DNA from: an uncultured Dokdonia sp. | GTDB lineage: Bacteria; Bacteroidota; Bacteroidia; Flavobacteriales; Flavobacteriaceae | Length of the DNA stretch: 10,865 nt | Direction of reading: 5' to 3' | NCBI GenBank assembly: GCA_937124495.1 | Contig: CAKZKZ010000638.1 | Coordinates: forward strand, 1-10,865 | Shown here: piece after piece, positions 5,040 to 10,865 of the stretch | Layout: each line of letters begins with the position of its first letter | Numbering within the stretch: position 1 is the first letter of the stretch | Notes under the pieces: model-generated | Told to the model about the DNA's origin: nothing | What the model saw: the letters and a program-made list of their open reading frames with translations, nothing else | The model's database searches: none | Position numbers and translations under genes: made by a program

Positions 5040-7633
5040 TGGGAATAAGCGATAAAATAAAATCATTCTTTAACGCTTCTTCTTCACCATCTGCAGACAC
5101 TCAAAGTAATGAACTTGAAGTGTTACTCGAGAATGTCATAAAAGAGGTTAAACAAGGGAAAGCCACAACATACTGGTATGATGTTGCTTTAGCAAAAGTA
5201 GCTGCATTCAAACTACTACAAGATAAGGATATTGAAGCCAAAAAAGAAATCATTAACTATCTCATACCACGAATAGATTCTCTGAGTACAATAAACAGAA
5301 AAAGGAGAAATGGTCGTCATAGCTACGACCACATTGATTACCTAAAAGAATCTGCTTATAAAGATATTTTAAAAGGATTATTAAGAAGGGATTTAAAATT
5401 TTCTGATCAAGAAATCTATACCATTTTAGTTGCTTTTAAGGAGTCTGATGATAAAGCTAGAATTGGTTTCTCATCTTGGCCTATAACCTATGTTGTCCAA
5501 CAAATTGAAAGAAAGACCAAGAAAAACCCATTGTCTGACAAATTAAAGAATCATCTTAAAGAGATACTGACTTGGCGACAGATGAATCAGACGAAAGGGT
5601 ATTGGGGTTCTGATATTGAAAAAGTAAAAGTCAAGATCCAAAAACTAGTCTTTGAGGCAGAGAATGGAGAGGGGAAGAATCCGCCATATCTATTGCCTGA
5701 AGATGGTCTAGGCATTTTTATCAATGAAAAAACGAACACATTAAACGATGACCTCAAAGACAACATATATGGTCTTTTCCATATATTCTTAAAGGCATCA
5801 TCTTCCAAACCTTCTCAAGCATTTCTTAAAAAAACCAATGCTATCATTGATGCGATCGGAATTACACAATACAAAAATGTAATACATCCCATTTTAGAAC
5901 AGCTTATCAAATTAAAAGAAACAGAAATACAGCATTCAACAGGATGGGTTTACTACGAGTTTCTAAAAGAAAAAAACAATGTACTCCTCAAGGGGTTGGT
6001 CTGGAGTCTGTCTAGATTTCATGATACCAAAACGATACATCTCATTGCGCAAGTTGCGGAACGTTGTTTTAAGAAAATACCGGGAGTAGGCCCTGCAGCT
6101 GCAGCAGTAGGAAATGCTTGTCTATATGTGCTAGGAAACACAAAAGGTCTTGAAGGCATTAGCCACTTATCACGGCTAAAGCTTAAAATAAAACAAAATA
6201 GCACCCGAGGTCTCATTGAGAAATACCTTGACAGTGCTTCTTTAAAAATGGGGATATCTACCTCAGAAATAGAGGAAATTTCCATTCCTGATTTTGGATT
6301 GACACTTGGGAAACGCATCGAAAACTTTGATGACTATCAATTTGTCATTGAAGTGCTAGAAATAGGAAAAGTAAATAGCACATGGATCAAACCTGATGGA
6401 AAAACACAAAAGAGTGTCCCCGCTTTTGTAAAAGACGCTACAAAGCATAGTACAAAACTTAAGAAAGTTAAAGTAGCTATTACAAACATCAAGAAGTACC
6501 TCACAGCACAAAGAGATAGAATCGACCGCGTATATCTGGATAATCGTATCTGGGAATATGAAAATCTTGAAAAGTACTATATCAATCACGGACTCGTAAG
6601 CTGTATTGCCAGAAAGCTTATATGGGAAATCAAAAAGGAAGATGCGTGGATACCTCTCTATTTTCATAACAATACCTGGTGTGATATAAAAAGAGTAACA
6701 TATAACGTTGATTCAGAAGACCAATGGAGGCTCTGGCACCCCTGTAATGCAACAACAAATGAAGTTTTAGCATGGCGTGATACACTTGAAAACCTTGAAA
6801 TAAAACAACCGCTAAAACAAGCCTACCGAGAAGTTTATATCCTCACAGATGCCGAGATTTCGACTAAGAGCTATAGCAATCGAATGGCGGCACACCTTTT
6901 AAAACAACACCAATTCAATGCTTTAGCGGGATTGCGGGGCTGGAAGTATAGCCTAATGGGTTGCTTTGATAACGGAATAGATTCAGAAATGGCTACTATC
7001 GATATCAAGGCGCATCAAATGCAAGCACAATTTTGGATCAATGAATTGAATGCTGAAGACGCCATGAATGACACTGGCATCTGGACATATATCGCAACGG
7101 ATCAAGTGAGATTTATAAGGCAAGATGGAGAGACTATTGATCTTATAGACATCCCTCCTATTGTGTTCTCAGAGATCATGAGAAATGTAGATCTATTTGT
7201 TGGGGTTGCGAGTGTAGGAAATGATCCAGAATGGAGAGATAACGGAGGAATTCCGCAATACAGAGATTATTGGACAAGTTATTCTTTTGGTGATCTTACA
7301 GAGATTGCAAAAACACGTAAAACGATTCTCGAAAAATTGCTACCGAGACTTAAAATAAGTAAGATTTCAAAAATACAAGGTAAATTCTTGGTTGTGAAAG
7401 GAAGTGTACGCACTTATAAAATCCACATCGGAAGTACCAATATACTCATGGAACCTAATGATCAATATTTATGTATTGTTCCAGATCGTGGCACACCAAA
7501 AACACCAAATAATGTTTTCCTCCCTTTTGAAGGAGATCGAGGATTATCATTAATATTAAGCAAGGCGTTCCTTCTTGCTGAAGATGCCAAAGTAACTGAC
7601 AAAACCATTCTGTCTCAAATTCATAGTAAATGA
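5039..7633 (+). CDS. Large DUF4132-type protein with a DUF7737-like C-terminus (864 aa)
   Basis: The biochemical role is unknown. Residues about 310-420 are helical and HEAT-like (LLKGLVWSLSRF, KKIPGVGPAAAAVGNA), as in DUF4132 proteins. The DUF4132 core is at about 560-730: LWHPC (565-569), W579, KQPLKQAYREVY (589-600), YSNRMAAHLL (612-621) and LAGLRGWKYSLMG (629-641). The end, VFLPFEGDRGLSLILSKAFL (826-845) then TDKTILSQI, matches the DUF7737-type tail. E. coli MolR/YehI belongs to this family and, as I recall, also carries a WGR domain, which I do not see here. Residues 1-130 are helical, with low-complexity Ser at 14-17. Cysteines at 343, 361, 522, 548, 569, 642 and 812 are possible thioester or metal sites, but none stands out. 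The protein has no signal peptide. The gene overlaps both neighbours, so it is translationally coupled to the Ubl and E1 genes and is probably their partner or target. Confidence 0.82.
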   Translation: MGISDKIKSFFNASSSPSADTQSNELEVLLENVIKEVKQGKATTYWYDVALAKVAAFKLLQDKDIEAKKEIINYLIPRIDSLSTINRKRRNGRHSYDHIDYLKESAYKDILKGLLRRDLKFSDQEIYTILVAFKESDDKARIGFSSWPITYVVQQIERKTKKNPLSDKLKNHLKEILTWRQMNQTKGYWGSDIEKVKVKIQKLVFEAENGEGKNPPYLLPEDGLGIFINEKTNTLNDDLKDNIYGLFHIFLKASSSKPSQAFLKKTNAIIDAIGITQYKNVIHPILEQLIKLKETEIQHSTGWVYYEFLKEKNNVLLKGLVWSLSRFHDTKTIHLIAQVAERCFKKIPGVGPAAAAVGNACLYVLGNTKGLEGISHLSRLKLKIKQNSTRGLIEKYLDSASLKMGISTSEIEEISIPDFGLTLGKRIENFDDYQFVIEVLEIGKVNSTWIKPDGKTQKSVPAFVKDATKHSTKLKKVKVAITNIKKYLTAQRDRIDRVYLDNRIWEYENLEKYYINHGLVSCIARKLIWEIKKEDAWIPLYFHNNTWCDIKRVTYNVDSEDQWRLWHPCNATTNEVLAWRDTLENLEIKQPLKQAYREVYILTDAEISTKSYSNRMAAHLLKQHQFNALAGLRGWKYSLMGCFDNGIDSEMATIDIKAHQMQAQFWINELNAEDAMNDTGIWTYIATDQVRFIRQDGETIDLIDIPPIVFSEIMRNVDLFVGVASVGNDPEWRDNGGIPQYRDYWTSYSFGDLTEIAKTRKTILEKLLPRLKISKISKIQGKFLVVKGSVRTYKIHIGSTNILMEPNDQYLCIVPDRGTPKTPNNVFLPFEGDRGLSLILSKAFLLAEDAKVTDKTILSQIHSK

Positions 7634-8337
7634 ATCTAGAAGATCGGTATGCTGTCCATCACAAACTCTTAGAAATAGGGGTACAAGGCCAAAGAAAGCT
7701 AAAGGAAGCTAGGGTTGCTATTGTAGGTTTAGGTGGTTTGGGATCAAACGTAGCACTTGGATTAGCTTCTTTAGGCATTGGTCACATAACGCTCATTGAT
7801 GATGATCACATCAGCGCATCTAATTTATCACGACAAGTTTTATATCATGAAGCAGATATTCAAACACCTAAGGTAATCGCGGCAGTTTCACATTTAAAGT
7901 CACGTAACGCTGAGGTACATTACATTCCGCATCAGCAAAGGCTCACAAGTAGTAACGCAAATACCCTTTTAAGCAATCAAGATATTATAATAGATGGCAC
8001 CGATAACATTGCAGGTAGAATTGCGATAGATGCATATTGTTCATCACATAACATTCCTTTTATTTATGGAGGAATTAAGGGTTTTATGGGGCACATAAGC
8101 GTTTTTAATTATAAGGATGGAAAATCCTTCAAAGAGACATTTAACCATACTGAAAAATTAATTGCAGAAGAAAATTGTAATGACAGTGGTGTTATATATC
8201 CAGTAGTTTCTATGGTAGCAAATCTGCAGGTAATGCAAGCATTCAACATTCTCTTAGAAAAACAACCCATCTTACAAGGCACACTGCAAGTAGTCGATTT
8301 AAAAAACTTGACCTTTAAACAGTTTAAATTATTCTAG
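7630..8337 (+). CDS. ThiF/MoeB/HesA-family E1-like adenylating enzyme, short form (235 aa)
   Basis: The family adenylates the C-terminal glycine of ubiquitin-like proteins using ATP. The Rossmann motif VAIVGLGGLGSN (29-40), LIDDDHISASNLSRQ (55-69, with Arg68), Lys81 and DGTDN (122-126) are all present, matching the MoeB ATP-site residues as I recall them. Cys183 in ENCNDSGVIYPVV aligns with the catalytic or conserved cysteine of ThiF and MoeB. The two CxxC zinc pairs of MoeB are missing: the first aligns with F167 and T170, and the chain ends (FKQFKLF) before the second. RYNRQ of MoeB, which supplies an arginine across the dimer, reads RYAVH (6-10), so that arginine seems lost. There is no rhodanese or E2-like extension. 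The start overlaps the previous stop (ATGA), making this the last gene of the operon. The natural substrate is the Ubl two genes upstream. Confidence 0.92.
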   Translation: MNLEDRYAVHHKLLEIGVQGQRKLKEARVAIVGLGGLGSNVALGLASLGIGHITLIDDDHISASNLSRQVLYHEADIQTPKVIAAVSHLKSRNAEVHYIPHQQRLTSSNANTLLSNQDIIIDGTDNIAGRIAIDAYCSSHNIPFIYGGIKGFMGHISVFNYKDGKSFKETFNHTEKLIAEENCNDSGVIYPVVSMVANLQVMQAFNILLEKQPILQGTLQVVDLKNLTFKQFKLF

Positions 8338-8528
8338 AAGTGTACTTTCAAGGAACATCGTGATGCAGAAGTTTATACTGAGTAAAGCTGAAGTACGAAA
8401 TTGAGCTCGCGAGATTCACGACCGTAAGGAGAGCGAAGCGGTAAAGTAAAAAAACAGATAACACTCTTTAAAAGACACTAAGAGGAAAACAAATTCTTAA
8501 AACCTAGTCATCGTTGCAATTTAAAATA

Positions 8529-8563
8529 TTGCCATCATCAAAAAGTATATATAAATAACTTTG
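8529..8563 (+). promoter_or_regulatory. Candidate distal promoter of the glycosyltransferase gene
   Basis: TAACTTTG (8556-8563) matches TAnnTTTG exactly. TTG (8529-8531) lies 24 bases upstream, a somewhat long spacing. Confidence 0.3.
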
Positions 8564-8637
8564 TCTCTATATTTCTACAAACCCACCATACGATATTCTA
8601 AATCTAATTTTGACACCCTTTTGCTACCTTTCTAATC

Positions 8638-8668
8638 TTCCATATTTCGCACTTCATTTTTAACTTTG
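8638..8668 (+). promoter_or_regulatory. Candidate proximal promoter of the glycosyltransferase gene
   Basis: A second exact TAACTTTG lies at 8661-8668. TTC (8638-8640), one base off the TTG element, is 20 bases upstream. It would give a leader of about 65 nt. Confidence 0.4.
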
Positions 8669-8738
8669 TTATACAACAATATATTGTGATTTCACATGTT
8701 TCATATTCGTTGAACATAGAAGAAAATAAACATATACA

Positions 8739-9704
8739 ATGGTTCTAAGTATTATCTTACCTGTTTATAATATGGATACGTTTGTAAAAAAATGCATTCA
8801 TTCAATTATAGACTTCTGTCCTAATCATATGCATATAGAAGTCATCGCAGTGAACGATGGCTCTACTGACAATAGTCTAGATGAATTAAGATCTATAGAT
8901 GACAAGAGATTGAGAATTATAGATCAGCCTAATGCTGGTGTAAGTAGTGCTCGAAATAGAGGTTTAGAAGAAGCTAGTGGAGATTATGTTTGGCTAATAG
9001 ATCCCGATGACTATTTAAGCGACAACTTCATTGTAGAAGTATATAATCTTCTTATCAAAAAAGCTCCTGAAATGCTACTTTTCGGAATCAACTGGGTAGA
9101 TGAAGACAAACTGCTTGGTAAGAGAGAATACCCTGCTGGAGAATTTACGGTACCAGAGATTATGACAATGCGTATCTATGATAGTAATGTATGGAGTAGG
9201 GTGATTAAAAGACAACTTATAGAGGCTCATGGGATCAGATTCATTGACGTCATCAATGGTGAGGACTTTGAATTTTGTATAAAGGTATTTTGTCATACCA
9301 AAAAGGTCATTATTCCAGAGATCATAGGGTATAATTATCTGACAAACCCCAATGGATCAAGTAAAAAAAGAGCTCAAACACATCTAGAAAACTTAGCCTC
9401 ACATTCTGTGAAAACCTTGGAATATCTTCGTGTTTATTTTGAAAGTTCAAAAGGAAAACTAACTACGGCTCCTGAAGTTTTTAAACCTTGGGTTAATAAT
9501 AATATTTTTGGATTGCTCTATAGCCTCTACAGGTTTAACTATACTATCCCATTTACTAAAAGCATACTAGCTTCTTTAAGTAAAGACGGACAGTATCCTG
9601 TTTCTAGTCAAGGTTTAGGAAAGAAACAGAAATTATTCTTATCAGTAGCTAATAAGCAATCCATTTTTTTGCCTCTCTTAAAATTTAAAAGGCATATAGG
9701 TTAA
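8739..9704 (+). CDS. Family 2 (GT-A fold) glycosyltransferase (321 aa)
   Basis: The enzyme transfers a sugar from a nucleotide-sugar donor, probably in cell-surface polysaccharide assembly on the cytoplasmic side of the membrane. The GT2 hallmarks are in order: LSIILPVYN (3-11), VNDGSTDNS (38-46), NAGVSSARNRGL (65-76), the metal-binding DPDD at 88-91 in VWLIDPDDYL, and VWSRVIKRQL (151-160), followed by GEDFEF (174-179) with the probable catalytic acidic residue. The length is normal for a single-domain GT2, and no transmembrane segment is evident. The substrate cannot be read from sequence. The start at 8739 places LSIILPVYN at the N-terminus, as expected. The gene converges with the SGNH/MBOAT pair, and all three suit an O-acylated exopolysaccharide or O-antigen locus continuing beyond the window. 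Confidence 0.93.
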   Translation: MVLSIILPVYNMDTFVKKCIHSIIDFCPNHMHIEVIAVNDGSTDNSLDELRSIDDKRLRIIDQPNAGVSSARNRGLEEASGDYVWLIDPDDYLSDNFIVEVYNLLIKKAPEMLLFGINWVDEDKLLGKREYPAGEFTVPEIMTMRIYDSNVWSRVIKRQLIEAHGIRFIDVINGEDFEFCIKVFCHTKKVIIPEIIGYNYLTNPNGSSKKRAQTHLENLASHSVKTLEYLRVYFESSKGKLTTAPEVFKPWVNNNIFGLLYSLYRFNYTIPFTKSILASLSKDGQYPVSSQGLGKKQKLFLSVANKQSIFLPLLKFKRHIG

Positions 9705-9710
9705 AAACCT
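9698..9710. terminator. Small hairpin at the end of the glycosyltransferase gene
   Basis: AGGTT-AAA-AACCT is a perfect 5-bp stem overlapping the stop codon, in a 34-bp gap between convergent genes. No T run follows, so terminator function is doubtful. Confidence 0.2.
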
Positions 9711-9738
9711 CTACACTCTATAATTGTTCTGTATTGAA

Positions 9739-10692
9739 CTACTTGACAATGCTTTTTAGGTCTTGAGCGAGTTTCTTTGTAAATATATCGGCTCCTTTTT
9801 TATTTAAATGACTGGCATTATAGAAAAACTCTTTCTTAAATGATAATTCATCTGCTGAATAATCTAAAAACAACAAATCATATTTTTTGGCCATCTTGCG
9901 ATATTGAGTCATAGCCTCTTCCCTATTTATCACAAAATGTTGCCCTGTTATATATTCTGGAGCATATACAAATGTGATGGTAATATTATCTTTTATACAC
10001 TCTTGAATAAAACGCTCTAATAATGTAACAGTCTCTTTATGAAATTTAATTGTATACTTTTCTTCACTGGCAAGTAAACTATCTATACTCACTCCCCATT
10101 TTTTATCAAACCCTTTAAATCCGTTTTGCCTAAAATTATCACTGCCTTTTTCTGGGTAAAAAATATGAGAAGTTGCTTTTTTAATGACAGGAGTTTGCCC
10201 TGCATATCGTACAAACGGGATATAATAATCTGCTTTACTGAAACCTTGATAGTTTGATGTATAGAGCTTCACATTTGTATTCCATAACATATAGGGCAAA
10301 AACTGCTCTTGTCCGTACAAATCTTCTCTCTTTTGTAATGTAAATGCATCTACACTCAACACAATATGTGCTGGTTTCTTATGATGCTTTATGTACTCCA
10401 GATGTCGTAAGTATTGTATTCTAAAATTATGCCCATCCACTCCAAAATTATAAGCCTTTTTCCCTAAGCTATCTTCTATAATCTTAGGGTTGATTTGCAC
10501 CCAGGCTCTAGAAGAACCATAAATAGCGATCTCACAATCTATAGTGCCATCATAAATAGCACTCCATACTTCATGTTCTCCAGGGCTCCCGTGATCTTTT
10601 TTTAAAGCATTAGAAATCATATAGTCTAATGGATAGCTTAAAATTACCAAAGGAGCTATGAGACATAAAAACTTTATTAGAAATTTACGCAT
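9739..10692 (-). CDS. SGNH-hydrolase-like membrane-anchored protein paired with an MBOAT acyltransferase (317 aa)
   Basis: It is probably the extracytoplasmic partner that completes acyl (often acetyl) transfer to a surface polysaccharide, after the MBOAT protein brings the acyl group across the membrane. This is the known pattern in alginate and peptidoglycan acetylation. Residues 1-20 are a hydrophobic signal anchor. IAIYGSSRAW (55-64) is the block I nucleophile region, with GSS in place of GDS and Ser61 the likely nucleophile. YNFGVDGHN (81-89) is a block II-like turn. YNASHLNKKGADIF (291-304) is the block V region with His295; Asn292 stands where classical members have the Asp of DxxH. 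The gene starts 3 bp after the MBOAT stop codon, so the two are co-transcribed and coupled. Catalytic activity is inferred, and the Asp-to-Asn change leaves the triad uncertain. Confidence 0.8.
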   Translation of the reverse strand: MRKFLIKFLCLIAPLVILSYPLDYMISNALKKDHGSPGEHEVWSAIYDGTIDCEIAIYGSSRAWVQINPKIIEDSLGKKAYNFGVDGHNFRIQYLRHLEYIKHHKKPAHIVLSVDAFTLQKREDLYGQEQFLPYMLWNTNVKLYTSNYQGFSKADYYIPFVRYAGQTPVIKKATSHIFYPEKGSDNFRQNGFKGFDKKWGVSIDSLLASEEKYTIKFHKETVTLLERFIQECIKDNITITFVYAPEYITGQHFVINREEAMTQYRKMAKKYDLLFLDYSADELSFKKEFFYNASHLNKKGADIFTKKLAQDLKSIVK

Positions 10693-10695
10693 CGC

Positions 10696-10865
10696 TTAAA
10701 ATTGAAAATAAATAAATTGTTGCTCACTCCCTCTAAACCACACTATAGCAATGACGATACTATAATACATAACATACCGCAACAGAGGTTTCCACCGCAC
10801 ACCTATCTTTTGGATGGCAAATTGTTCTTCTCTTCCTATCCATTCAATACATAAAAAACATAGAA
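10696..10865 (-). CDS. MBOAT O-acyltransferase (AlgI/DltB type), C-terminal 56 residues only
   Basis: The minus-strand frame is open from the window edge to a TAA at 10698-10696. It encodes EWIGRE, then WKPLLRYVMYYSIVIAIVWF and RGSEQQFIYFQF before the stop. One transmembrane helix followed by the FIYFQF end is the signature end of bacterial MBOAT proteins, which move acyl groups through the inner membrane to surface polymers. The start and the catalytic His region lie beyond the right edge. The SGNH-like gene follows after 3 bp, the usual MBOAT partner arrangement. Confidence 0.88.
   Translation of the reverse strand, partial: LCFLCIEWIGREEQFAIQKIGVRWKPLLRYVMYYSIVIAIVWFRGSEQQFIYFQF

Larger units (their letters stand above)
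8338..8738. other. Intergenic region between the E1 and glycosyltransferase genes
   Basis: The 401-bp gap has no convincing gene. The first 120 bp hold imperfect dyads: GTACTTTCA (8342-8350) with TGAAGTAC (8389-8396), and the palindrome CTCGCGAG. No clear Rho-independent terminator for the operon is visible, because no stem is followed by a T run. The last 200 bp are AT-rich and carry two exact TAACTTTG boxes that suit promoters of the next gene. Confidence 0.55.

Noticed and set aside
4692..6667. Minus-strand open frames opposite the Ubl and DUF4132 genes
   Set aside because: Their compositions are artefacts of the reverse frames of AT-rich genes (Phe- and Ile-rich), and the plus-strand genes have clear family motifs.
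4650..7633. Toxin-antitoxin reading of the small gene plus large gene
   Set aside because: The Gly-Gly end, MoaD-like tail and coupled E1 gene explain the small protein better, and the large protein shows no toxin fold.
7630..8337. Plain housekeeping MoeB or ThiF for molybdopterin or thiamine synthesis
   Set aside because: No cofactor-pathway genes are nearby, the zinc cysteines are missing, and the gene is coupled to a DUF4132 gene and its own Ubl. It cannot be fully excluded.
9075..9296. Minus-strand open frame inside the glycosyltransferase gene
   Set aside because: It is antisense to the well-supported GT2 gene and has no domain or start signal.
1..10865. CRISPR arrays, insertion sequences, integrases or further tRNA genes
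   Set aside because: No regularly spaced repeats, transposase or recombinase motifs, or further tRNA-like T arm were seen apart from that of ssrA.

Overview
The window looks like a piece of a Flavobacteriia (Bacteroidota) genome. The evidence is the visible tmRNA tag ending in NYALAA, AT-rich start regions without Shine-Dalgarno sequences, -7 boxes of the TAnnTTTG type, and protein families typical of that class. No assignment below class level is supported.

Layout. (1) 1-337: the 3' part of ssrA (tmRNA) with its terminator. (2) 447-3021, minus strand: a two-gene unit. A membrane-anchored 653-aa protein, with two DUF1036-like modules and a PDZ-like domain, is followed after 27 bp by a small basic secreted protein. 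A candidate terminator lies downstream. (3) 3022-3377: a divergent intergenic region with two matching 14-bp dyads about three helical turns apart. (4) 3378-4403, plus strand: an unrecognised 341-aa protein. (5) 4404-4649: an unusual intergenic region with a 12-G homopolymer and two adjoining dyads. (6) 4650-8337, plus strand: a tightly coupled three-gene operon encoding a MoaD/ubiquitin-like protein that ends in Gly-Gly, a DUF4132-type large protein and a short ThiF/MoeB-type E1 enzyme. (7) 8338-8738: an intergenic region with two TAACTTTG boxes. (8) 8739-10865: a GT2 glycosyltransferase (plus strand) convergent with an SGNH-like protein and the end of an MBOAT acyltransferase (minus strand), probably a cell-surface polysaccharide O-acylation locus.

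The most interesting part is the Ubl-DUF4132-E1 operon. Its genes overlap (TAATG and ATGA junctions). The Ubl needs no processing to expose its Gly-Gly, and the E1 keeps the nucleotide-binding motifs and the candidate catalytic cysteine but lacks the zinc cysteines. No E2, JAB-type peptidase or classical thiolation enzyme is present, so the DUF4132 protein is the obvious candidate target, effector or transfer partner. This could be a minimal protein-conjugation system or a dedicated sulfur-carrier system; the sequence alone cannot decide.

The region between ssrA and the polysaccharide genes reads like accessory DNA, but no integrase, attachment repeat or insertion sequence is visible.
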